Of a DNA stretch of 64,000 nucleotides, positions 44,545 through 57,404 are shown piece by piece. Within the stretch, counting starts at the first letter, position 1. Every line of letters begins with the position of its first letter. The translations under genes were made by a program, and so were the position numbers. The stretch lies in assembly GCA_033398695.1 (NCBI GenBank), contig CM065804.1:35355501-35419500 (forward strand), read 5' to 3'. The notes under the pieces are model-generated. The model worked only from the letters and a program-made list of their open reading frames with translations. It did no database searches and was not told where the DNA came from. This DNA comes from Orobanche coerulescens (taxonomy: Eukaryota > Streptophyta > Magnoliopsida > Lamiales > Orobanchaceae).

Positions 44545-45719
44545 CGTAAAGCGACACGCATACTAAAATCATAGCAACGACGGTATCGTTCAGCAATCTC
44601 AACGACCCGAACGAGAACCAGCACATAATCACAAAACATCATGGAACAATCACACATATACACGAACGTACCAACCCAAGATTCAACAGCTCACAATCGT
44701 GTGACAACACGCAAATCACCACGAGGCGACAAACAGTAAATATCAGTTCACACCCCTCACAGAGGGCTAGTATAACAATTGCGTGGCAACGCCTCAACGT
44801 TCATGCCACCAATTCGATCATACTCAGGAGCTAACATCATAACGACAATGCGAACATCATACATACATTCCCAGACCACAAACGGGAATTGATAGGTTTT
44901 AAAGAAAACGAAAACCACATTTTGAAAAATAATTTGGAAACACCAGTTGATCTTGAGTATCACATTTTCAAAAAGTTGTACAAACACCATTATCGAGACT
45001 TTGAAAACCATCTTGCATTTGACAAAATGAGGACACTCTCCTTTAAATTGAAACATTCAGAAATATTCGACCCTTGGGTCTAAGCAACTGCATTTCAAAA
45101 AAATAATTAAACATATTTCAAAATATTTTGGTCCCCAATTGGAATAATTTGGAATATATTGCGGCACTAGAAAGTACTTTGAAAGTACCGCGAGAAAATA
45201 ATTCATTTTAAAGGTACGTCTCGAAATTTATTTTCTAAGATACTCAAGGTTTTCAAAAATCTATTAGGCTAGAATGCCTAAAAACTCACATGTAACAATA
45301 TTCACTTACATACACCACAACACACACATCGACTCGCTCAGAATCAAGACACCACATGTCTTTTACCGGAAAACAAACAGTCAAATATCACAGTCAAAAG
45401 GACATAAATAATGACAAAACTCCTCATATAAACGAAATATGAGAATCACACGAATGCATCATGAAACCAAGAATCTGCATAAAGGTTCCATCACTTACCA
45501 GTAACTCGTGCCACACGAGGCACAACATAAAGGAGGGAGACTTACATCCACATGTCGCACGAAGATGATGATCGCCCCACGATACTAATCACGACCAACA
45601 AACTCAGACGACGCATCGCGACACAACTCAGTCAGATAAAATCTGACGAAACAAGACTCAAACAACATGACTTGACCCGACAGCCTAGGTTTCCACAACC
45701 TAAGCTCTGATACCATTTA
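44545..45719 (-). other. Leader of element D
   Basis: About 1.2 kb without coding sequence between primer site and gag. Large parts match the leader of element C (20160-21749), for example near 44756-44900 and 20402-20540, although the LTRs of C and D are different. Confidence 0.8.
45703..45715 (-). other. Primer-binding site of element D
   Basis: AGCTCTGATACCA on the plus strand is TGGTATCAGAGCT in element sense, 4 bases from the LTR. Confidence 0.9.
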
Positions 45720-48702
45720 TGTAACACCTCCAATCCGCTAAGGGATATTACACGCCGCAGAACCTTTCCTCAAGGTTCTACCAGGATGGTAACCAAAAAT
45801 CGAACAACTCAACAATGCCTTTAAGGCTAAGATGACTCAGTAGACCGATTTGGTCTTTCAATAAATACATACACTCAATCACAATACATGCCCACACAGG
45901 GGTCGAATACAACACACTCTCGTACAACAGGGAAAGAATACTGTAGCGGAAAATAAAATACAACTAAACCAATACGACATCAACGGGTCCTCGTGTGATT
46001 AGTATCGTTCATCTTTCATCATCCTTCATGTCAACCCTGTGCTATGCTCCAAAACCTGAATGCGATACAGACATCCACCCCCTGAATACTCGGGGGTTAG
46101 CAAAACTCCACTGTTTTGCTAGTGCAAGTATAAAATACGAAAACAAGCCATACATATCATATTCGAAAGACTTAGAAATCATAAACATACTTCCCGAGGT
46201 ACATCACTTGATCAAAATGGTTAAATCGACAGATAGGGGTAAACCCGATATACATCTTGTAAAAACACTTTACAATCTCGGGAGTTTTGAAAACATTTGG
46301 GATTTTAAGAATTCTCAAACCTTTCGAAAACATTTAGGGACATAGCCCAAAAGTCATTTTCCCAAAACAGAATTACGATAACAACACACGGGGTCCATGA
46401 CCCGATCATACCATATCAACCTGTTTCCACATATTATTCGCGTCCCGTGCTAGCAAGCCACGGACCTCAGATGCTCCCGTAGAACAAACCCGAGTGAATA
46501 ACCCACACGGAAACTATATCAAATCACATGTCACCGTAACAACAGTCATGTGACTACAAGCACAGATAGATTCATAACCAATCACAATCATAAGTTATCC
46601 CGGCATCGGGCTAACAAGCCACGAATCTCGGAGTCCCCGTAAGACACACCCGATTATAACCCCACCAGTTATCCCGGCATCGGGCTAACAAGCCACGAAC
46701 CTCGGAGTCCCCGCAAGACATACCCGGATTGGATAACCCTACGGTCTCGCCCGACCCATACTAGCAAGTATGGATCCCAGAGATTCAACAATCTTACCCG
46801 GAGGCACATCACATATAACAAGCATACGACAATAATCGATTATCAAGCCAAACAACATTAAGCATCACAATCTCCTTTCAAAGGAGTAACAACTAACATC
46901 ACATCATGTCAAATACCCACCGAACAAGTATACAATAACAACACGTTATCCTCGGTAAATGATTACGGTTTATTACATTCACTAAATGTGATCATAAGTC
47001 TTTCAACCACCGGAGTTAACACACATAGGCCAAAAACACACTTATTCACGAAGCATCCAATTCATCGTTGAAAGACAACATTTATCGAGAACATACCGAT
47101 ACTTTTTAACATTCATTAAACATCCGGATTTTACATAAAATCATTTACCAACAATTATGCCTAAGAAACATGAAATGTATGGGCAAGATACTTGCCTCGA
47201 ATAACCACAACGCGAAGAATCGACCGAAGTGAGGAGACTCGGACCGACTACGAACCCGCCGACTCCACCGAACGACAACCCGCAACAATAAACTATGAAC
47301 CAATAACAACGAAAATGAGAACGAATTCCATAGCACGACCAAAAGTCGTCGAATTGAAGGGACGAACGACACAAATTCAAGGGTTTCCCCCAAAATGGTC
47401 AAGAACACAAAGATACAATCAAAATGAGAATCAAGGTAAAAAACAACTGAAATCCCACCAAAATATCGAAGGGAAACTCATTGGGACATTTAATCGAACA
47501 CTCAATGTTCGATAACTCCCAAGAACACTCGAATCACTAATCGAGTTGAACAAACTCGAAATATGGTTATACAACCTATAGAACATGATTAATAACATCA
47601 TACTACACCAACCGATGTATCAAAATCGGACTAGAATCGAAATCAAGAACAAATTCTCCAAAAAGTCAACTTGAAGGAAAATCAAGAAATATACCTTGAT
47701 TCGACGAAGAACACGGATTGGATGATGATATAATCAACAAGAATCTTCCAAAACGCCTTGGAATTGATTAGAATCGGCCAAGAACTCAATTTCCCGAGTC
47801 TCCTGTCGCCAGCCGTCACAAAAACGAGGAAAGAAGGTGAAAAATGAAGTCTGGCCGAGCCAGGCCTATATATGGCCGGCAGGGTTACGGCCGTAACGGG
47901 CAGGGCCTTACGGCCGTAACCGGCATTCGTCAAGATCCGCCTAGCACCTGCCGATTGCTTATGGCCGTGACCGACAGGGCCTTACGGCCGTAACTCGGCA
48001 CTTACGGCCGTGCCCGGCAGGTCCTTACGGTCGTAACCGGCATTCGTCCGAACACTGCCTGGCACCCGGACGGCCGTAACCGACAGCCCTTATGGCCGTA
48101 ATCCGCATTCGTCCAGCCATGCCTCCCGAGCACGTACGGCCGTAACCGGCACCTTACGGCCGTAACTCAGCCAGGCCAGGCCCTGCTCCGGCCGTGACTC
48201 GGCCGTGGCCACTCCGACGGCCCGGACGACCCCGAAACCCGAACCTGAATATGAATCGAAGATATGGTTACGAAGTACTCGCAAATACGAATCCAAGCGC
48301 TAAGAGAACACACGATTCCGACCACCCGAAGGCTTGAAATTTGACAACGGAAAGTAATTACCCCAAACTTTGGGAAATTACGAAAACGGCCCAAAACGTC
48401 CGAAATACACGATACACGATCGAAACACCAAGACAAAGCTCGCAACACGAATAATAAAATTAAATGAACTTACGAGAAACTCGAAACAATATTTTCGGAC
48501 GAGATTCGCAAGAATCAAACTCAAGTGCGGAAAAGCCGCTAAGAAGCACGGAACTCAACAAAATAGCACCGAAACGATCTCGGATGGCAAAAAGTGCAGA
48601 ATTAATCATTCTCAGAATGACGAAATGGTCATGACAGAGTCATCAAAACGTACTCCCTCCGAAAAAAGAAAATCACCGAAATCCGAAATTGCGGGTATTA
48701 CA
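45720..48702 (-). repeat. 5' LTR of element D
   Basis: It carries the same parts as the other LTR: donor-like site at 47694-47693, TATATAT at 47867-47873, and a palindrome array from 47885 to 48165 with copies at 47885, 47908, 47959, 47982, 48002, 48025 and more. Here the motifs mostly keep the symmetric TTACGGCCGTAA form. Confidence 0.94.
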
Positions 48703-49351
48703 CAATATTCCCAAGACAACGTACTTAATGCGTAGTCTAGAGGCTAAGTCTTTTGGGCAACAGGTATACTAACATATGCAATGCTCATCCAGTATAGTAC
48801 GCAAACGTCATACTTTGTTAACGTATGTAATGCTCGCCCTATAGCGTACATTAACTCTTCATTGACTCGCTAGTCTGCACTTGCGCAGAAAGTACCTGGG
48901 TCCCACCTGCCTAAAGAAAACCACGAGGCCGGGATTCCATTTTGACTTCTCTAACCTTATGTACATAAGAGACCACGCTTAACATACGTAAGCTTACCAC
49001 ACTAGCGTATGTAAGTTACCTTCTTAACGTACGCAATCTTTGAGGTATTGGTCGTAACACTTAGCCATATTCTAACTGTCTTTATCAGTCGTCAATTGAC
49101 ATACTAAATATATATATATATATATATATGCATTCCAATAATATACTCATACGATGTACCCGATACACAATTATAGCAATCGGATACACAATATCCTCAA
49201 ATGCAATTGTCGATCAACTACGGCAATTATATCAATATAGCTGTCTCAGTCCTTGAAATATTTTATCCATACAGTATAGGTTCCACACTGTATGACACAA
49301 CTCACATAAAATAACGTGAAACAGCCATAGTAAAAAGTTAGGATATTACAA
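48703..49351 (-). repeat. LTR of gypsy element E, right segment
   Basis: It continues 39425-40054 after the CAATA duplication. Array copies occur as pairs at 48770/48793, 48819/48842 and 48980/49003, all exactly 23 bp apart, plus 49025. In element sense the LTR begins TGTAATATCC at 49351. An (AT)n run lies at 49108-49129. Confidence 0.65.
49108..49129. repeat. (AT)n microsatellite
   Basis: About eleven AT dinucleotides. Confidence 0.95.
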
Positions 49352-50398
49352 AAACCTCAAAATGCCCCTATTATTTACTTGAAGTGCACCTAAATTCAGT
49401 TGCCGTAGCGGCCGCTATGCACCCCTATTAGCAGCAGCTAACACGATGGCTGCACAACCTAAAGTCAGTCGGCCATTGTGGCCGCTATGCATGGCCATCA
49501 GCGGCCGCTAGCATGGCGGTTCGCTATCCGAAACTTAATTTCAAACTGTAGGTCGGTTGTCGACACTAACCTATGCTCCTAATGACCGCTAACCATGGCA
49601 TTTAACGGCCGCTAGCCATGGTTAGTTTGTAATTGGAGGGTGTAACGTTCATGCGAATCTCGAACATCATATGGTTTCGAAATGGTGAAGTTCGACATAA
49701 TGACATGTAGGGTAACGAACTCTCAAGATTATCAAAATAATATTGGAATGTTATAGCTAATGGTACGTCTCTTTACGTACTTCATTGTTGTTAACATTAG
49801 GTAACGAGTTCAGTAACGGGAAACAACAATTTGGCTTATTCCACAAAACAACATAATCACAAAGTAATTACAACATTTCAAGTCATACTAGTTCAAAAAC
49901 ACGGGATCTCACAGAGAGAACCAAGCTCCACCCCACAACATCCTATATTAAACGGTCGCACACTACCATACATCACTAAATTAAATTCACATCACCAACA
50001 AGCCGGCATATGGATGAATCCATATAGAGCGGACATCATGGCTGATCTAAAATCACACATCAGTGTAACCGACCTGAAAGAGTGCTTTTTTGACCGACAT
50101 TCGAGGCATCAGCTATGGTTATAGCTCAAATTCAGACTTAATGATGCGGGATGGCAACAAAAAGACAAAGGTCTAATCCAAGCGTTCAATGCACCCGTCA
50201 CAAGGCCAAGAAGATATATGTACGATTAATGCCAACGACCTATCTCACTCTAGGAAGAAGAACGATAAGAGGATACTTGTCTTGTCAAGACCACTTAAAT
50301 ACCATCTCCCCAATATAGGTAAATTATCCCAGAAAAATCTACTTGCACAGTCAATATTGTTGCAATCTAATTAGAATATCCAAATTCATTCTTGATTG
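49352..50398. other. Degenerate repeat DNA flanking element E
   Basis: Bases 49406-49614 hold another palindrome array of the TAGCGGCCGCTA type, in pairs at 49406/49429, 49476/49499 and 49580/49603, each exactly 23 bp apart; this is probably a remnant of a further gypsy LTR. From about 49650 to 50398 I see nothing recognisable; the small ORFs there show no family features. Confidence 0.5.
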
Positions 50399-50635
50399 TG
50401 TTTCAGGAGAAAGTAAAAGACTATAAATACGAGTCAATCAATTACATTCATAACACTGATAGAGGGGCCTTTATATAGGCATTACAATGAGAGTCCTTCC
50501 ATACATAGGATTCCTAAATAAGGTAAGACATCTAATAGCATCCTACTACCTCTAGAAGGATCTAGAACCTTCCATCTATGTATCTACAATCAGTATTAGG
50601 TAAGACACATCATGGGAATAATAATTCCCGGAACA
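50399..50635 (-). repeat. 3' LTR of element I
   Basis: 237 bp, TGTTTCAGGAG to CCCGGAACA on the plus strand, followed by CTCCCCCTGTG, the reverse complement of a polypurine tract. Confidence 0.92.
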
Positions 50636-53600
50636 CTCCCCCTGTGTCGAGCACTAATACAACAATGGTGCAGAAGATGTTGCCTTCGAAAACACCTATT
50701 CCAAGCCAAAACAAAACCCCATGGTAAAAGTAAAGGCTTGATGAGGAAAAGATTGCAACGCACCAATATAACATGTCATGTATACTCCCCCTGATGTATA
50801 CATAACGACTCCCCCTAATGAGTACCTCAAATCATAGGAGTCGGATGCCAAGTTGCCCTCACAACTATACCAAGGAAAAACCCAGTGAGAAAAATACCTC
50901 TTGGTCTAAGTCGAACAGAAGTACAACGCATCATTATATGGATGTTCTCATAGGTCGCCTCGTTAAAAACCTTACCAAGTGAAAACCCAATGGGAAAAAA
51001 CAAACCTTGGTCTAAGGACAAAAAGAGCGCGACACATCCAAAGTGCAGAGTTACTAAAGACTTATCAAGTTTTCTAAAGTCTTGACCTCCATGCACTAAA
51101 TCAGTCATAACTTCTTCGATTTAATAGGTATCAACGAAACTGTAAGAACTTATGAAAACTAGACACCCATAGCTTTTCATTCACATACAGTACGTAACCT
51201 AGATCGACCTCAGCAGATCACAAAGCTCTATCGAAGTTGACTCAGCAAATTACCGGACATATCCTGTCCTACTTTGCAATAATAATCATATGTCACTCAA
51301 CATGATGGATGTGATCAAATGGTTGGTTTCCTTGGAAAGTAGACACGAACCTTTCCAATGGCACCAATTTCACCATTTTCCATCAAGTGAGCTGCCCTTT
51401 AGGTCATATGGAAGATAGACCAACACATTCTGGGCAGATTCGGGTATCAGTTTTCAAGTGTCCTTTTATTGAGATAGAGCGAGCTTCAAGCTTCTTGTCA
51501 ATCACAGACATTGCGTGAGCGCATCCTAGGCCATCATCACAGTGGCTTTACCGGATTATTACGAATGAGTACAGCGAGTCAAACATGAGTACATAATACC
51601 GTACTTTTCTCTTAAGACTGCATCATCACTTAAGTGAGCCAAGTCTTATGATGACTTCGACTAATCATTGGGAATCATATAGGCATTACTTTATCGTCTC
51701 TTAGGGAAACCGTCCCTTAGATTGCCTTAAACTGATTGATGAATACGCATAATCAAGTGTCCCCAAGATCCTTTCATTCTTAACTTTGGATTTAGTGGAA
51801 TCTCTTAGTCTCACAAGAGTACATCACTACAAACCCTTAGTTTTACACGCAAAAGCTTCATATCTCTTCCAAATCAAGTATATACTTAGTATGCATTCCC
51901 GACAATCACTTGTCGACGCGCTCCGTGGTCAGGAGCCACTTGATTTGAGTCTGATCCACCACGAGTTCCTTTTTGTCACTTAACTTAGTTCCCCACTAAG
52001 ATAAGATTTAACCACAAGCTGCACATCAGTTTTTGGGAAATAATCTAACTGAAAAGATAGTGGATGCTATAACATCCATTACGATAGCTCGACTAAGTTT
52101 CGTGTCATCGTAGTCGATTCCAGTGCGTTCATGAGAAACCTCGCGCCATGAGGTGAGTTTAACTCCTTCTCTCACTCACTTTGACAAAGTATACAGATAG
52201 ATCTTATCTTTGGAGTGTCGGCACCACTTCAACAAAGGGCTATCACTTTGTTTATACTGAAATCGCATATGTTTCCATTTTAGGCCAAGGCTACAACATT
52301 GTAGATTTTCAACGAAGTATGGTTCGATTAAACTCACATTCCACGTCCTCATGAACCGGCTTTATTCATAGAGTACTCTTTATGGATTGGAATTCATCGA
52401 GGCATCCCCCGATAATGACTATAATCCAGAATCACATGAGACGGATGAGTTCATTTGATCATATGATCAAGTTTCATGTACCAAGCTCGCATACATTCTT
52501 AGCGAGAGTATTTATCGAACCAAGTGGAATCCCAATACTCTATGAGATCCACGGCCTAGTAACACCATCTACCACAATTTGTGGTGTTACCATATCACCA
52601 TTTATAGGTGACGAACGTCCATGACCGGACACAATCCTTGCAGACATGTTTGCAGCATGTATTTAATCTCGTCACTTTAGGGAGCTTGGTGAGGCACAGT
52701 AGGGACAAACTACGACAATTCCAAGTCGCTCTACTCGAACATGATCGTTCGCATCTCCCCCTAACGACGGGAAGACTGGCTCATCAAAGTGACTTATGAG
52801 ATCGTCTGCCAAGGTATATTTTAAGCGGACTATGAGTGAAAGCGCATGTCATATTCATCATTTATAACCCGTCATAATGCGTTGTGGTGACGCACTTTGG
52901 CACATGAACATGTGGACGATAAAGGTTTTTCATTGTTAACGCAATCCAGCTAACAAAATGCATACTGTTACACTCGTAACTAAGCATTTGAATGATTATA
53001 TGTATAGGTGAATATGACATGTTGACCGATGCTACTGGTCTTGAGAATCCAACAAAACCGCCACCGTGCACCATCGAGATCGAACATAAAGAAACGATTG
53101 AACCGATTATAGGTCGTTGGTTTTATCGAACCTATAGTGCTTTCTTGAAGAGTTCACTCCCTTCACCAGCCCCAAACACCTCAAAATTTCGTGAGCATGT
53201 ATAAACGGGTGTTTAGGATTCCAAAACCATCAACCTTGTGATCAAAAATCGATTGAAATGACATCGAACTAGTTGATAGGACGGCTGGTGGTATGTGAAA
53301 ACTTCATTTAAGTGGTTCACCTCCTTCCAAGTCTCCAAATGGCACCAAAATTTATGAGAAGGTAGCCTTGGATGTTAGGAAGTACTCGTTAAAATTTCAC
53401 TTTAAGACTTGATATAAAAGTGGGTGAACCGACCTTTACAATGATTGGTCCGCAAGTTGGACAATCATAAACTCAGGTTTCATCAACTTATCAATCATTG
53501 TCAAAGGAACAACATAACATATAAATGTTATTACTTGAGTACGACCATTTGTGAACATCATCATAGCATCATAAACCACCGAGGCTAATACTTATGATCA

Positions 53601-54670
53601 TGTATGTATAAGGACTCAGTGAAAAGGGAGGACTCAGCAACATGCTTATGCGAGTCGCTACATTATCCTCTTTAGCATAGGAGGGTGTCATCTCCTAATC
53701 GTGCCAAAGAATAGGCTTAAATCAATGAACATGGCAAAGAAGGATCATTGGGGGGGTCTTTGGCGTTACACATGTTTATGAAAACAAGACGCGGATGACA
53801 TAAATATCATCATCGGTCATGATACCTACTCATGACTCCATCAACGTACTTTGGTGTCTTTGATCCAACTAGTTTCTTTGTTCAAAGAAAATGATGTCCA
53901 TGACAATACCGTGGTATATGGGTCATCAAACTGTCCAAATTCCAGACTATTAAAGCCTAAATGTGTCAATGTCCCAATACATCTTCTGGTTACACAAACC
54001 GATGCAAGCCGGACCATATTGACTCATGAATATTTTTCCTTTTCACATATCCAATACAAGTGATGCATAATATTTTATTTCTCACAAATCATAATGAGAT
54101 GATATGAGTGATACACTTTGGCATATATATCATAAAGTCATAACATGGTTCAATTGTTACGGAACATATGTGACTAGAAAATGCCATTCGGCATTCAACA
54201 ACTTGAGCATTATACCACTCATTTATTGTGATGACCTAGTCATCATAGTCACAATGGATTTATAAACCGAAATCCAAAAATATCGTGTTCCTTGAAAATA
54301 GCTTAATACGCACTCAATTTCGCTTGCAAAATTTTACAAACATGAGCATAGCGAACACTCTAACAACATAGAGATTTTATACCAGATACGATCAAAATGA
54401 TCAATCATATTGAGTGCATAACATGGCAAAGTTATATGCCTAAGGGGCAAAATTACGACACAAGCATGGTGTAACACTACCATACACACACTCGACCTTC
54501 TTATAAGGGTGCGTATTTTGGGCTTCCCCAAGGAAACTGTTTTTCAACATTTGAAAGATGATAGTTTAGCGTACAATGCATACCAAAAATCGCATCATCT
54601 GTGCCAAATTCGGCCAAAAAGAGGTTGAAAAATATGTGTCATAAGACCACTTGCAAATTTAAGATGGGAA

Positions 54671-55200
54671 CCAAGTTGGTTGGGATAAAAGTTAGCACAA
54701 TTGCTGGAAATAAAATTCCACGCAGATTGACCTTTGTTCACTAAAACAGCGATAACTCCCTTGTTAGGAAGGTTATGGACGAACGGTCAGATGTTATGGA
54801 AACTAGACTTCCGTATCTTTCTATACATATATTGTGCACTACACGGATCATTAAACTCAGATCACAGTGCATGTTTTAATTGGCTGTTTAGTATTTCCCA
54901 AGTTTAGTGAGAAAACAAGGTTGAGACCATATCCAATGGCATAAGTGTTGATGCAAAAATATGGCAATGACAGCCATATGTGCGTTTAAACGCAGCAGGG
55001 TGTTCGATTTCTTATCTCGACTAATGTTCCTTTCGGTAACTCCAACTTGGTAGACTTGCAGAGAAAGTAGGAATGTCGGTACAGCTAAGGCTGTTTAAAA
55101 ACCACTGATTCTGTTGGAACTTTCAAAGCATAAACAAATACCAAGGAGGATGCGCCTAGCCATGATCAAAGTGTAGACAAAATCCACCAAAGTGCATCAA
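54671..55200 (-). other. Conserved non-coding block in element I
   Basis: It aligns nearly end to end with 62032-62570 of element H, which lies between its gag and protease. It is visibly more conserved than the coding patches. A role as an intron or RNA structure is inferred only. Confidence 0.65.
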
Positions 55201-56339
55201 ATCAACCAAGAATTTTAATTCTCAATTTGCAAGTATACGTCATAATAGCCATGTTATATAGATACAACACGGTGCATCATAATTAAGCATTTTGAACCAT
55301 GAGACATAATGAATATACCATAACCAACTTGTCTTGACCATCCAATAAGATCGACTAAACATAGTCAAATGTATAAGGCACATGCCTTTACAAATACTCG
55401 GAAAAGTATTCGGACCTATAGTCATACGAACTATAATCGAGGTCAACGAATTCATGTATTTACCGCAATATGCCATTGCTTTACATGTTAAAATTCATGC
55501 GAATTACTCGTACATTCTTTCATATATCATATTGCAAGGAGACGGTGCATGACTACACCCACATGCAATATTTTATTTTAATAGGATGAAAGATGGAGTT
55601 TTCCAAGTATGGGATTGGGTCAAGACCAACGTGGTGGTCGCTCAATTCAATGTGACAAATCCGTCACAAATCGATTTTAACTACGACATATCCGTCGCAA
55701 TCGATGTTTGTCCCATTTGTACGTCACAATTCCGTGACTAATCATGAACAAGTCATAATTTTACCGTTACCGACAATATTCATTTTATTCAATTGTTGGT
55801 TTAAAATCGACAAAACGGCGACGTCAAATCGCACCCAAGACGTGGTGTATGCAACAACCACAAATATCGACTTTCAATAATTATCCGTGACTTCAGATCA
55901 CACACACGCTTTACTTCGACATACGAGAGTGATACCACCTCTCATAGTCTCATCCACCGCAAAGTAGCGTGGGAGATAAAGAACCCAATTCCCCAATTCC
56001 AAAAAAAAAAAAAAATTCCCAAAAGAGAGAAATTAAAAAACGGGAACTTTAATAAAATCTTACGGGTACTTGGTTCCATATTTGCTTTGATCCTTGAACG
56101 GGGGCTTCTCTCCATATGAGCAACATATTTTCGTGAGTACTCCATTCTAGATTTTAATTTGATCCTTGAACGGGATAAATATGGCTTCTCTCCATATCGT
56201 GCATATCATCATGAGCAATATATTTTCTTATATGCCACGTAAAGCATAAACATAGTTAGATTCATAAACATACAAGTTAATGATAAATAAATCATGAATT
56301 AGGAAAATAGAGAGTTGAGAAACGCCTGGATAGGGCTAC

Positions 56340-57404
56340 TGGGCTCTATAATTCGGACGGAAAAGGACTCGAGCGCGGCGATGCAGCAGCTCGGTATTGG
56401 ATGAGGTCGGATCTCCAAATTTTCTCGTAAAAATCTGCTTCTATTCGGCGGCAGATTCAGTAATAAATATTACTCATAATCCGATCTCCACCGTTGAATA
56501 TACATATATTTGTGTTGGGAAGTTGCTGTCAAAATTTCACACCGATCCGACGTTTAACGAATCGAGAAACCTAATTTTGGTAAGACTGCGCTGTGCAGAA
56601 AATTTACACGCGGAAATTCTCGTCTCTCGTTTTTTTCGATTTCGATAGATTTTGTCTCGACTGCACCTCCAATTGAAGAGGCTTAAGTGGAGCCGTCCCT
56701 CTCCTCTCCACAAATTAATATCCTTCATCTCAGTCACTATACGCACTCTCTCCGTCTGATTAATATTCTCGGTCCCCGGCCGACGAAGTTTGTGCGGCCA
56801 TCCAATCAAAATTGACAAACGTATGACGGTTGCTGGCGAATTTCCTAATATGGTTCAGACTCAGCGCGGCTCCATGGATTGGCGTCTTTGCCCGATTAAT
56901 CAACACATCTGATTTCTTCGGGTTTGGGCTGGTTTCTTTGGGTCGTGTGTGAGGGTAGCCGAGTCGGGCTGTGTTGTTGTGTTTTTGCCCTTTCGATAGC
57001 AGCGCGATGGCCGGCGTCGCAACGGTCTGGAGTTGGGTTTTTCCGGTGGCCACTTCTGGACAGGCAGTGGGTTTGTTTTGGTCTGATGCGGTGGATCTGA
57101 GGCGAGGGAGCAATGAGGGTGCAGTCCGGTCACCGCAAATGTTGATGTTCACGGGGACGAAGGCAAAATCCCTTCTTTGTTGCTGGAATTCTACCGAAGC
57201 TCTGTTGTCACTTCTTGTAAATCATCTCGTTCATCTTAGGTCGCCCTGCATCGGGGGAAGAAGGGTTGTGCAGTGGGTTGCAGCGGCGGAAGGATGATGA
57301 CGGCTAGGGTTTCTGACAGCTCGCTCGTTTTTTTTCCGGGATTTTGCAGAAAAAACGGGAGGGATTTTTTTTCTTGCTCAGTTGGGGACTACGTGCTGAT
57401 AACG
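56340..57404 (-). other. GC-richer leader segment of element I
   Basis: Placed between the 5' LTR and the former gag, it is clearly richer in G and C than the rest. In element sense it starts with CAGAAACCCTAGCC, like many plant mRNA leaders. ORFs on both strands (56760-57152 minus and 56971-57297 plus) show no domain. It may be captured host sequence. Confidence 0.4.

Larger units (their letters stand above)
40055..48702 (-). mobile_element. Element D: gag-only gypsy derivative with long LTRs
   Basis: LTRs at 40055-43029 (2975 bp, 3' LTR in element sense) and 45720-48702 (2983 bp, 5' LTR) flank a 2.7-kb interior. CAATA is duplicated at 40050-40054 and 48703-48707. In element sense it has a tRNA-Met primer site, a leader, gag remnants, a hairpin and a purine tract; protease, RT and integrase are missing. 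Size and content fit a large non-autonomous derivative. It disrupts the LTR of element E. Confidence 0.94.

Noticed and set aside
49831..50124. 97-residue ORF right of element E
   Set aside because: No recognisable domain, composition like surrounding DNA, no relative elsewhere in the window.
56760..57297. Overlapping ORFs of 130 (minus) and 108 (plus) residues in the leader of element I
   Set aside because: Both strands are open because the region is GC-richer; no motif, and no sign of which strand codes.
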